5,605 bases of DNA from Bdellovibrionales bacterium RBG_16_40_8 (GTDB lineage: Bacteria > Bdellovibrionota > Bdellovibrionia > Bdellovibrionales > UBA1609), in assembly GCA_001769925.1 (NCBI GenBank), contig MEPT01000083.1, positions 37,178 to 42,782 of the forward strand, in the 5' to 3' direction. The position numbers and the translations under genes are program-made. Positions 1-5,605 of this stretch are shown here, one piece after another. The notes beneath the pieces are model-generated. The model did no database searches. It saw nothing but the letters and a program-made list of their open reading frames with translations, and had not been told where the DNA came from. The stretch's first letter is position 1. Every line of letters begins with the position of its first letter.

Positions 1-144
1 AAGATCTAGCATGCGCTTAGTTAGACGAGATTCAATCATGCTGTATTGTTTTTCTCCAAAAATATTACCCGTCTCTTCAGCTATTACTGAAATAACCTCA
101 TTGAGAATGGCATCTCCGGCGCGTAATTTAATATTAAAGTTCAT
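1..144 (-). CDS. cheR: CheR chemotaxis methyltransferase, N-terminal fragment (cut by window edge)
   Basis: Only the first 48 residues are present; the frame is open to the left edge. CheR uses S-adenosylmethionine to methylate glutamates on the cytoplasmic helices of chemoreceptors, which resets receptor sensitivity. The visible part matches the all-helical CheR N-terminal domain: the pattern [23 protein letters not shown] (about residues 23-45, shown here as key positions E-T-G, K32, then SRL and KR) corresponds to the family's 'G-I-x-L-x-x-K-x-x-M/L-V-x-x-RL-x-x-R' signature. The catalytic SAM-binding domain lies outside the window. The ATG overlaps the MCP stop codon as ATGA, with AAGGA at 148-152 only 3 nt upstream, so coupling to MCP translation is likely. 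Its position directly after an MCP gene in a che operon supports the call. The identification rests on a short fragment, so the subtype cannot be given. Confidence 0.82.
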   Translation of the reverse strand, partial: MNFNIKLRAGDAILNEVISVIAEETGNIFGEKQYSMIESRLTKRMLDL

Positions 145-1478
145 AAATCCTTAAATCTGGGGTCATCTGCATCTGGGGTAACATCAGAACCAGAAACAGC
201 TTTTAAATGCGATACCTTAGGCTCTGCGACACTACCTTTTTTAGCTATATTACTTTTTAATTTGTGAGTGGTGCTGCTTTTATTTTTTAAAAAATTTTTA
301 ATTTTTATAATCTTAGAAGATTTTGCGTTATAATCTTTATTTAAGCCGCCGCCTAAAACGATTTTAACTAAATCTACAATCAAGAAGCTGAATGATTTAG
401 ACTCGTCCTTAAGAGTTGTTACATACCCCGAAATTCGCTCTATACTTTTAGCATTGGCATGTGTGTCTTTATCAAGTGCATTCATTGCCTTGGTTATCTC
501 ATTAACCCCTTTAGATTGTTCACTTGAGGCTACAGATATCTCACCAACTCTGCTGCTAAGTTCACTTACGTTACTAACTATTTCAGTAAGAATGTCACCG
601 CACATTTTCGCTTTGATAACACCAAATTGAATTTTAACGCCACCCTCAGATACCAACTGTTCAACCATTTGTTTGGTTTCTTTAACTATTGCTTCAACCT
701 TGCTGATGCTTTCAGCAAGCATTTCAGAAATTTCTTTCGCCGCATTACCACTCATCTGCGCCAGATTACCAACTTCTTCTGCCACAACAGCAAAGCCCTT
801 ACCATGTTCACCAGCGCGAGCCGCTTCAACAGAAGCATTAAATGATAAAAGTTTTGTCTGAAAAACTATTTCGTTTATAACTTTTGTTTTACTACCTATC
901 GCCGCTATTACCTTAGCGATTTCACCAATTCTGGCATTACTTTCAGAAATTTTATTCAATATATTATCGTTGCTACTATTAATATCATTTATAACGCCTA
1001 TCATTTCGCTCACTGCCACTTGACCCTTATTAGAAATTGCAGTTGAACTTTCAGCTACCTTAAGTGATTCTTTGGCGTTTTCAGCATTTTTCTTGATCAT
1101 AGCGTTTATTTCTTCGATTGCCGTAGAAGTTTCTTGCCATGCAGTAGCCTGTTTTGTCGATGACTCTGTTAAATTATCAGTCACATCAGATATGCCCGTC
1201 GCTGTATCAGAAAATCTTTCAGATTCATTTTGTAGCCCATTGGTCAACATTGTTATTCTTCTAATTGCCTTGCGCGCGATTATGTAGCCTAGCACAAAAC
1301 TTGTAAGCAATGCCGCAAGGGCAACACAGGCAATAATCCCTGATGTTGCTTGATTATCTAAACTTGGTGATAGAGCTAAATAAGCCATTACTACCGTTGC
1401 GCTAAAACCAATTACTCCAATTAGCAAAAGTGTTAGTGAAATTTTACGCTGAAAAGACCATTTATTTTGAGTTTGCAT
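141..1478 (-). CDS. Methyl-accepting chemotaxis protein, HAMP-less with minimal periplasmic loop
   Basis: This 445-residue receptor sits in the inner membrane and controls CheA through CheW. Two hydrophobic helices (about residues 14-35 and 47-67) are separated by only about 11 residues, so there is no periplasmic ligand domain. The 45 or so residues after TM2 lack the conserved proline and the D/E-x-G of a HAMP domain. The signalling hairpin is intact: the tip spans about 201-248 with [18 protein letters not shown] and [12 protein letters not shown]206, E218 and R221 align with the tip residues of E. coli Tsr. Likely methylation regions are near [13 protein letters not shown] (115-127) and [14 protein letters not shown] (315-328). 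A basic low-complexity linker (about 384-415) leads to an acidic C-terminal DDPRFKDL. The ATG at 1478 is preferred because AAAGGA lies 6 nt upstream. An in-frame TTG at 1511 would add 11 residues, but it has no ribosome binding site and lies inside cheW. The MCP call is secure; the ligand is unknown. Confidence 0.95.
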   Translation of the reverse strand: MQTQNKWSFQRKISLTLLLIGVIGFSATVVMAYLALSPSLDNQATSGIIACVALAALLTSFVLGYIIARKAIRRITMLTNGLQNESERFSDTATGISDVTDNLTESSTKQATAWQETSTAIEEINAMIKKNAENAKESLKVAESSTAISNKGQVAVSEMIGVINDINSSNDNILNKISESNARIGEIAKVIAAIGSKTKVINEIVFQTKLLSFNASVEAARAGEHGKGFAVVAEEVGNLAQMSGNAAKEISEMLAESISKVEAIVKETKQMVEQLVSEGGVKIQFGVIKAKMCGDILTEIVSNVSELSSRVGEISVASSEQSKGVNEITKAMNALDKDTHANAKSIERISGYVTTLKDESKSFSFLIVDLVKIVLGGGLNKDYNAKSSKIIKIKNFLKNKSSTTHKLKSNIAKKGSVAEPKVSHLKAVSGSDVTPDADDPRFKDL

Positions 1479-1484
1479 AATTTT

Positions 1485-1490
1485 TCCTTT
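1485..1490 (-). promoter_or_regulatory. Ribosome binding site that decides the MCP start
   Basis: On the minus strand the sequence reads AAAGGA followed by 6 nt (AAAATT) and ATG at 1478. This is the best Shine-Dalgarno sequence in the cheW-MCP junction. The longer in-frame reading would begin at a TTG (1511) with no purine-rich element before it, so the shorter 445-residue protein is favoured. Confidence 0.75.
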
Positions 1491-1491
1491 T

Positions 1492-1959
1492 TTATGCTGC
1501 TTTTTGTGCAAGATTTTTGGTTAAAACTGTGTCCTTCAAATCTAGGGCCCGAGAAATATCTAATGCTAGCACTAGTTTTTCGCCTCGATTAATTACGCCT
1601 ACAAGGTATTCTTTTTTCTTACCATCATAATTTAATGGCGGGGGTTTTAGTTCACCATCTTTAACTGAGAAAACGCTTTCAACTTCGTCAACGACCGCTC
1701 CCACACAAAAACCAGGATACTCAAAAATAATCACACACGTTTCAGTAGTTTTATTAGGCTTAAGCCCAAACTTCATACGAAGATCAATTACAGAAATTAC
1801 TTGCCCACGTAAATTAATAATACCAAGAAAATAACTTGGCGCTTGCGGCACAGGTGTAATTTCTGGCACTCCTAAAACCTCTTTAACTTCTAAAAGTGGC
1901 GAGGCATAGTGCTCTTTTTCTAGCCGAAAACAAATAAATCGATTGTCTAAAGAACTCAT
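1492..1959 (-). CDS. cheW: CheW chemotaxis coupling protein
   Basis: CheW is a cytoplasmic SH3-like adaptor that links the tips of chemoreceptors to the P5 domain of CheA in signalling arrays. At 155 residues the protein is a single CheW domain of normal length. The family hallmark [18 protein letters not shown] (about 48-65) includes the conserved N-x-RG and the D-L/P-x-x-x-F/L pattern. It is preceded by the usual [17 protein letters not shown] strand-loop, with the PxxP-like segment before the G-I-INLRG. The second half ([11 protein letters not shown] and the [15 protein letters not shown] segment) also fits the family. The ATG overlaps the cheA TGA as ATGA. AGAGGT at 1967-1972, inside the end of cheA, lies 7 nt before the start, so the two genes are probably translationally coupled. 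Nothing is truncated or unusual. Confidence 0.96.
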   Translation of the reverse strand: MSSLDNRFICFRLEKEHYASPLLEVKEVLGVPEITPVPQAPSYFLGIINLRGQVISVIDLRMKFGLKPNKTTETCVIIFEYPGFCVGAVVDEVESVFSVKDGELKPPPLNYDGKKKEYLVGVINRGEKLVLALDISRALDLKDTVLTKNLAQKAA

Positions 1960-3719
1960 GCAGATAACCTCTGATTCGTTGTTGAAAGAACATTTCGACG
2001 TACAGAATGCTTCTGCACGATTTGTGGTAGATTTAAAATGAGCGCTGGTCGACCGTCACCCAAAATGGCGCTACCTGTATAACCATCAAGATAGGCCAAC
2101 TCACGTCCGAGTTTTTTAATTACGATCTGTTGAACGGCTGAAATATCATTAACTATAACACCGAAAGGCATTTCATCTACACGTATGACTAGCAAAATAT
2201 CATCTTTTTGTTCAGGCATGCTTTTTAAGCCAAGAAGTGCTGTCAGCCTAAAAGTTGGCAGATTTTCATTTCTTAAATAATAAATCTCGCCTGAATTGAC
2301 AGAATAATGAAGATTATTTTTATCAATTTGTACTGATTCATGAATATGCGACATCGGTATTGCGTATCGTTGACCAGCAAGCTTAATTGTCGTGGCCTCA
2401 ATTATTGCTAAAGTTAGCGGCAGCTGTATTTTAAAAGTAGTGCCTTTGCCCAGTTCTGTCATAACATCAATCGAGCCTTGAAGGCGCTCAATATTTGTTT
2501 TAACTACATCAAGTCCTACTCCTCGCCCAGAAACATCTGTTACCTCGTCTTTCGTTGAAAATCCTGGATGAAAAATTAAATTCAATGCAGCTTTGTCTGA
2601 TATTACCTGTTGCTCTCGCATTATACCTTTTTCAATGGCTTTTTTACGAAGCTTCTGCGCATCAATGCCCTTACCATCATCTTTTACTTCAATGACTATA
2701 TTATCAGCGCGGTGGTATGCCTGTAAAAAAACTTTGCCGACTTCGGGTTTACCAGCCGCTTCTCGCTCTTCAGTAGAATCAATACCATGGTCTACGGCAT
2801 TACGAATTAAATGCACAAGCGGATCGCCTATTAATTCTAAAACAGTTTTTTCAAGCTCAGTTTCTTCGCCTTTAACGTGAAGTTGTACCTTTTTATTTAA
2901 TGTATATGATGTGTCGCGGACGATTCTCTGCATTTTTAAAAAAGTTTGTTTCATAGGCACCATGCGCAAGCTCATAGAAATATCCTGCAATTCTCTGGTA
3001 ACCTTGCCTAACTGTTGTGAAGTTCGCTGCACCATATGTAAATTACCTAAAAAAGCCTGCTCTGCTAACACCGTCTGTAAAATTACTATTTCACCAACAT
3101 AATTTATTAGCTTATCAAGTCGCGCCAAACTTACGCGTATGTTTTCATCTACCTCTGGGGTAAAAGCTTTATTTTCTGTCTGCGGTTGTGCGACAAACGC
3201 TTCAGCTACTATAGTTTGTTCTGGCTCAGTTTGTTCTGGCTCAGATTCTTGCGTCTCTACCTCTGCTGCAATTTCTTCTGCAACATCTACAGTTACTGCC
3301 GCCACTACTGCCTCAGTAGTGGTAGAAACATCTTGGCCCGTCAATGCAGCATCAAGTTCGCTGCTAAGTTGTGAATAATCTACTGAGGCTGAAAGATCAA
3401 TTTTTAATTTATCGAGAGAAAGTTGAATTTGATCTTTGCAGGCAAGAAGTAAGGTCACGACTTTACCTGTAACTGACGCTTTTTTATCTTTTATTTTTAA
3501 TAATAGTGACTCAAGTTTGTGGGTAAAACTGCCAAGATCCATAAACCCGACGGCATTAGCGCTGCCTTTTAAATTATGAGCTAGACGAAAAAGTGTATTA
3601 ATCACGTCTGGATTATCTGGTTCGCTTTCAATTTGCAAAAAGCACTGCTCAGCATCTTGAAGTAACTGCTGAGATTCACCCAAAAAATCTCGCTTAAGCT
3701 CTATGTCCATTTCATCCAT
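1956..3719 (-). CDS. cheA: CheA chemotaxis histidine kinase, lacking a P2 domain
   Basis: This 587-residue cytoplasmic kinase autophosphorylates in response to receptor state and passes the phosphate to response regulators. P1 (HPt, about 5-110) carries the phospho-accepting H48 in the motif HNLKG. Residues about 111-188 form an acidic A/V/T/E-rich linker with no recognisable P2 domain (the CheY/CheB docking domain of E. coli CheA). P3 dimerisation (about 190-256) ends in LRMVPM. The P4 ATPase (about 258-433) shows all boxes: N-box HLIRNAVDHG (303-312), G1 DDGKG (347-351), F-box GFSTK (386-390), G2 GRGVGLD (398-404), G3 GKGTTF (424-429). P5, the CheW-like domain, follows from about 436 to 575. 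The start at 3719 has no good ribosome binding site; an ATG three codons downstream is nearly equivalent, and an in-frame stop lies shortly upstream. It is shorter than the roughly 650 residues of E. coli CheA, consistent with loss of P2. All catalytic motifs look intact. Confidence 0.97.
   Translation of the reverse strand: MDEMDIELKRDFLGESQQLLQDAEQCFLQIESEPDNPDVINTLFRLAHNLKGSANAVGFMDLGSFTHKLESLLLKIKDKKASVTGKVVTLLLACKDQIQLSLDKLKIDLSASVDYSQLSSELDAALTGQDVSTTTEAVVAAVTVDVAEEIAAEVETQESEPEQTEPEQTIVAEAFVAQPQTENKAFTPEVDENIRVSLARLDKLINYVGEIVILQTVLAEQAFLGNLHMVQRTSQQLGKVTRELQDISMSLRMVPMKQTFLKMQRIVRDTSYTLNKKVQLHVKGEETELEKTVLELIGDPLVHLIRNAVDHGIDSTEEREAAGKPEVGKVFLQAYHRADNIVIEVKDDGKGIDAQKLRKKAIEKGIMREQQVISDKAALNLIFHPGFSTKDEVTDVSGRGVGLDVVKTNIERLQGSIDVMTELGKGTTFKIQLPLTLAIIEATTIKLAGQRYAIPMSHIHESVQIDKNNLHYSVNSGEIYYLRNENLPTFRLTALLGLKSMPEQKDDILLVIRVDEMPFGVIVNDISAVQQIVIKKLGRELAYLDGYTGSAILGDGRPALILNLPQIVQKHSVRRNVLSTTNQRLSA
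3214..3243. repeat. 15-bp perfect tandem duplication inside cheA
   Basis: GTTTGTTCTGGCTCA occurs twice head to tail (3214-3228 and 3229-3243). It encodes the in-frame repeat EPEQT-EPEQT in the disordered linker between P1 and P3 of CheA (about residues 160-169). The unit is a multiple of three, so length changes would keep the frame. Confidence 0.9.
3302..3322. repeat. Perfect inverted repeat in the cheA linker region
   Basis: CCACTACTG (3302-3310) and CAGTAGTGG (3314-3322) are exact reverse complements separated by 3 nt. They lie inside cheA, in the segment coding for the A/V/T/E-rich linker. The structure is visible in the sequence, but no function is known and it has no adjoining U-run to act as an intrinsic terminator. 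Confidence 0.85.
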
Positions 3720-3862
3720 GGCGAACTTGTCGACAAATTTGGTAGATTAATTAACAGTTTAAATTAAAATTGACCTAAAATAATTTAACTCTCTAACGCA
3801 TATTCTAGACTAGACCATCGGTAAACACGTTTAACGTTTCAAAAAAGAACTATGTTAAAAAA
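3720..3862 (-). promoter_or_regulatory. Leader region upstream of the cheA operon
   Basis: This 143-bp AT-rich gap separates the stop of the REC-HD-GYP gene from the cheA start. It holds two 11-bp dyads, TCTAG-A-CTAGA (3804-3814) and ACGTT-T-AACGT (3827-3837), and the palindrome TTAATTAA (3747-3754). I see no GC-rich hairpin with a T-run, so read-through from the upstream gene is possible. The best minus-strand sigma-70-like pair I found is TTTACC (3825-3820) with TATGCG (3802-3797) at a 17-bp spacing, which is weak. A promoter here is plausible from the gap length but is not demonstrated by the sequence. Confidence 0.35.
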
Positions 3863-5230
3863 TTAAGGATGACCCTGGATCGCTCTTTTAAGTGCTGCAT
3901 AAATATCTTGGTCTAGAAGATCAACATCAAAACTATCCATAGCGGTTAATGCATCTTGCGCCGAAATCCCGGCATACTTTTCAGTTTTTAACGCTCGCTT
4001 AACAAAACAATCTGCTACTGCCAGAACTTTACCAAACGGGCTAATATCTTTTAGCTCTAAATTTCTCGGATATCCTTGCCCGCGGGCTCTCTCATGATGC
4101 TCATAAATAGCTAAAATAACGTCACTTGGCACTTTGCCCAAAGACTCAAGAATTTCTTTACCGCGAACAGGGTGTGATTCAATTAGCTTTCTCTCTTCTT
4201 GTGTTAACTCAATTCGACTTTTTTTCAGTATCGCCTTATCAATTTCTTTTTCGCCAATATCATGAAACATGCCTGCTAGACTAAGTTTAAAAAGAGTGCT
4301 GTGTGAGATCCACCCTAGTTGTCGAGCGATCATAACAGAATATAAGCTTACACCCAACGAGTGCGCATAAACATCATCAGAGTGCTTACCGAGTAAATCT
4401 AGTATATTAACAAGGTCATAACTATCTGCTATTGAAGATAAAGCTAAATTAGAAAACTGTGTTGCATCATCAAAAGCTTTTTGATCAACACCAATTACAA
4501 AACACTTTTCTAGAATAACCTCTCCGGCGTATTTTATAAAATTAGCTTTTTTCTCTGCTGAAACTTCAGCAGCCCCAGTTATTTTTTTACCGACAATCAT
4601 ATTAAAATTTACCAATAGTGAAAAATCTTCGCGACGTATATGAAGGTGTTTAATACCTTTTTCTTTAAATTTCTGCATCTGATCTTGTAAAACCGCATAC
4701 CCTTTGTTGCCAATTCTAATATATTTATCATCAGCAATTTGTATATACACATCAAACAAAAGCTTTTGCATAGAAATGAATTCATCAATAGAAACCTTGC
4801 AATACGCATTCTCTAATTTTTTTTTCTCGTTTTCTTTGGGTTTTGCATCATTATTAACTTCGTCTTTGGGTTTAATTATGCTGTTTATGGTCTCAAGCAT
4901 TTCTTTAGATTCAAATGGCTTTGACAAAAAGGCGTCGGCGCCATACTCGATTGCTGATTGCGTTTTAAACAAATGACTAAAGCCAGTCATAATTATTACA
5001 GGCACTGGCTGATTTTTTTTTACCCAACTTAATAGTTCAACTCCATCCATAAATGGCATCTGCACATCAGTGATCAGCAGATCTATGCCAGCACTTGGTA
5101 TTATATCTCTAGCAACTCTGCCATTTGCTGCGCCAATAACTTCAAAATTTTTGCTTTTTAAGTAACCCACAAGGGCTTCGCGAAATTCATTATCATCTTC
5201 AGCAACAAGAATTTTTAGTTTTTTACTCAT
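3863..5230 (-). CDS. Response regulator with REC and HD-GYP domains (putative c-di-GMP phosphodiesterase)
   Basis: This 455-residue cytoplasmic protein has an N-terminal receiver domain (about 5-118). The acidic pocket is E11/D12/D13, the phosphorylation site D55 (TDVQMP), T82 is the conserved switch threonine and K104 (SKPF) the conserved lysine. A charged K/E/N-rich linker (about 120-142) leads to an unidentified segment (about 144-215, with DVYIQIADDKYIRIG and KHLHIRRED). A C-terminal HD-GYP domain (about 280-450) follows. HD-GYP domains hydrolyse cyclic di-GMP. The expected metal ligands are present: H290, H323-D324, H353, H378-H379 and D407, with the GYP at 386-388. Two motif positions deviate: HDIGK reads HDIGE (E327) and HHERxDG reads HHERARG (R383). 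The ATG at 5230 has CAGGT 6 nt upstream. It is co-oriented with cheA, so CheA is a plausible phosphodonor (inference). The architecture matches RpfG-type regulators; activity is uncertain because of the substitutions. Confidence 0.92.
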   Translation of the reverse strand: MSKKLKILVAEDDNEFREALVGYLKSKNFEVIGAANGRVARDIIPSAGIDLLITDVQMPFMDGVELLSWVKKNQPVPVIIMTGFSHLFKTQSAIEYGADAFLSKPFESKEMLETINSIIKPKDEVNNDAKPKENEKKKLENAYCKVSIDEFISMQKLLFDVYIQIADDKYIRIGNKGYAVLQDQMQKFKEKGIKHLHIRREDFSLLVNFNMIVGKKITGAAEVSAEKKANFIKYAGEVILEKCFVIGVDQKAFDDATQFSNLALSSIADSYDLVNILDLLGKHSDDVYAHSLGVSLYSVMIARQLGWISHSTLFKLSLAGMFHDIGEKEIDKAILKKSRIELTQEERKLIESHPVRGKEILESLGKVPSDVILAIYEHHERARGQGYPRNLELKDISPFGKVLAVADCFVKRALKTEKYAGISAQDALTAMDSFDVDLLDQDIYAALKRAIQGHP

Positions 5231-5334
5231 TTAATTACCTGCCAACTAACTTACAATGCTCTCATGCACTAGCTTCAATGTCAAAATAGGCTCACCTTTA
5301 TGGCTCTCTATGCAGTGCTTAAATTTTGTTGCCA

Positions 5335-5361
5335 TAGTTAGTACGTTAGACTAGTTAGTAC
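5335..5361. repeat. 10-bp perfect direct repeat, possible operator
   Basis: TAGTTAGTAC occurs at 5335-5344 and 5352-5361, starts 17 bp apart, with a third partial copy of its core (GTTAG at 5345-5349) between them. It lies in the divergent intergenic region 29 bp before the transporter start codon. The position suits a regulator binding site, but no binding family is recognised. Confidence 0.6.
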
Positions 5362-5381
5362 TTTCGACCAGTAATCGAAAG
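5361..5381 (+). repeat. Hairpin overlapping the ribosome binding site of the transporter gene
   Basis: CTTTCGA (5361-5367) and TCGAAAG (5375-5381) are perfect reverse complements with a 7-nt loop. The right arm contains GAAAG, the only purine-rich stretch before the ATG at 5390, so in the mRNA the stem would pair with the likely Shine-Dalgarno. It may alternatively be a DNA dyad bound by a regulator. No T-run follows, so it is not an intrinsic terminator. Confidence 0.55.
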
Positions 5382-5389
5382 ATCAATTT

Positions 5390-5605
5390 ATGAATGATTT
5401 TTTTATTTTTATACCATTGTTATTTATTGTTGCGTTTCTCTACGCATCTGTGGGGCATGGCGGCGCGAGTGGTTACCTTGCACTTATGGTGTTATTCGGC
5501 TTCAGCCCAACTATTATGAAGCCAACAGCGCTCACTTTAAATATTTTTGTTTCGTTGATATCTTTTTTGTATTATTACCGCGCTGGTTTTTTTAATTTTA
5601 AACTA
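5390..5605 (+). CDS. TauE/SafE (TSUP) family membrane transporter, N-terminal fragment
   Basis: The first 72 residues are present and the frame is open at the right edge. Members of this family (TauE/SafE, formerly DUF81) are inner-membrane permeases, some of which export sulfite or other small sulfur-containing anions; many have no known substrate. The start is a long hydrophobic helix (about 3-19) followed by the family's conserved ASVGHGGASGYLALMVLFGF (19-38). A second conserved stretch, MKPTALTLNIFVSLISFLYY (43-62), is also typical, with the N51 and YYRAG that recur in this family. The ATG at 5390 is chosen because it opens the conserved frame. A second ATG at 5394 is in another frame. 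The upstream GAAAG is a weak ribosome binding site. The gene is divergent from the chemosensory genes and probably functionally unrelated; the substrate cannot be inferred. Confidence 0.85.
   Translation, partial: MNDFFIFIPLLFIVAFLYASVGHGGASGYLALMVLFGFSPTIMKPTALTLNIFVSLISFLYYYRAGFFNFKL

Larger units (their letters stand above)
5231..5389. promoter_or_regulatory. Divergent intergenic region between REC-HD-GYP and TauE/SafE genes
   Basis: Both flanking genes start outward from this 159-bp segment, so it should hold both promoters. On the minus strand a consensus -35 hexamer TTGACA lies at 5284-5279, but the hexamer 17 bp further on (GAGCAT) is a poor -10. On the plus strand TTGCCA (5329-5334) is near consensus, also without a good -10. 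Direct repeats and a hairpin on the transporter side are listed separately. The assignment rests mainly on the divergent layout. Confidence 0.5.

Noticed and set aside
627..1287. Plus-strand open frames at 627-845, 673-861 and 1072-1287
   Set aside because: All are antisense to the conserved MCP signalling region, show no family motifs and have no sensible operon context.
1479..1511. An 11-residue N-terminal extension of the MCP from a TTG at 1511
   Set aside because: The TTG lacks a ribosome binding site and lies inside cheW, while the ATG at 1478 has AAAGGA at ideal spacing.
2593..3378. Several plus-strand open frames of 60-95 codons (2593-2880, 2911-3102, 3139-3378, 3186-3374)
   Set aside because: They lie entirely antisense to cheA, whose protein is continuous and family-conserved; their translations are Ser/Cys/Thr-rich shadows without recognisable domains.
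3720..3862. Intrinsic terminator after the REC-HD-GYP gene
   Set aside because: No GC-rich stem followed by a T-run is present on the minus strand; the dyads here are short and AT-rich.
4609..4976. Open frames at 4609-4809 (minus) and 4704-4976 (plus)
   Set aside because: Both are out-of-frame readings of the REC-HD-GYP gene, over its lysine-rich linker and receiver domain, with no independent support.
5317..5338. Sigma-54-like promoter beginning TGGCAAC on the minus strand
   Set aside because: The GG is present, but the GC required at the -12 element is missing at the proper spacing.
5390..5605. Functional link between the TauE/SafE transporter and the chemosensory genes
   Set aside because: Only divergent adjacency supports it; the transporter substrate is unknown and the gene is incomplete.

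Overview
The window is AT-rich (roughly 40% GC by eye) and reads as a bacterial chromosomal chemosensory locus. Five genes run leftwards on the minus strand. In transcription order they are a REC-HD-GYP response regulator (3863-5230), cheA (1956-3719), cheW (1492-1959), a methyl-accepting chemotaxis protein (141-1478), and the first 48 codons of cheR (1-144, cut by the window edge). A sixth gene, the start of a TauE/SafE (TSUP) membrane transporter, is divergent on the plus strand (5390-5605, also cut by the edge).

The tip of the MCP signalling hairpin ([20 protein letters not shown]), the lack of a HAMP domain, the P2-less CheA and the AT-rich composition resemble what I recall from Bdellovibrionota and related former Deltaproteobacteria. 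This placement is from memory and tentative. No rRNA, tRNA, CRISPR or insertion sequence is visible.

cheA, cheW, the MCP gene and cheR look like one tightly packed operon. cheA/cheW and MCP/cheR each overlap by ATGA, and the MCP start lies 13 nt after the cheW stop. The operon supplies a complete receptor-CheW-CheA core plus the receptor methyltransferase. No stand-alone CheY, CheB or CheZ is in view; cheB or cheY could lie beyond the left edge. The only receiver domain here belongs to the REC-HD-GYP protein encoded just upstream of cheA. This suggests, by inference, that the CheA output may control cyclic-di-GMP turnover rather than, or in addition to, the flagellar motor.

There are two notable intergenic regions. 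The 143-bp gap before cheA (3720-3862) carries two short dyads and no convincing terminator or sigma-70 promoter. The 159-bp divergent gap (5231-5389) carries a perfect 10-bp direct repeat and a 7-bp-stem hairpin that overlaps the weak ribosome binding site of the transporter gene.
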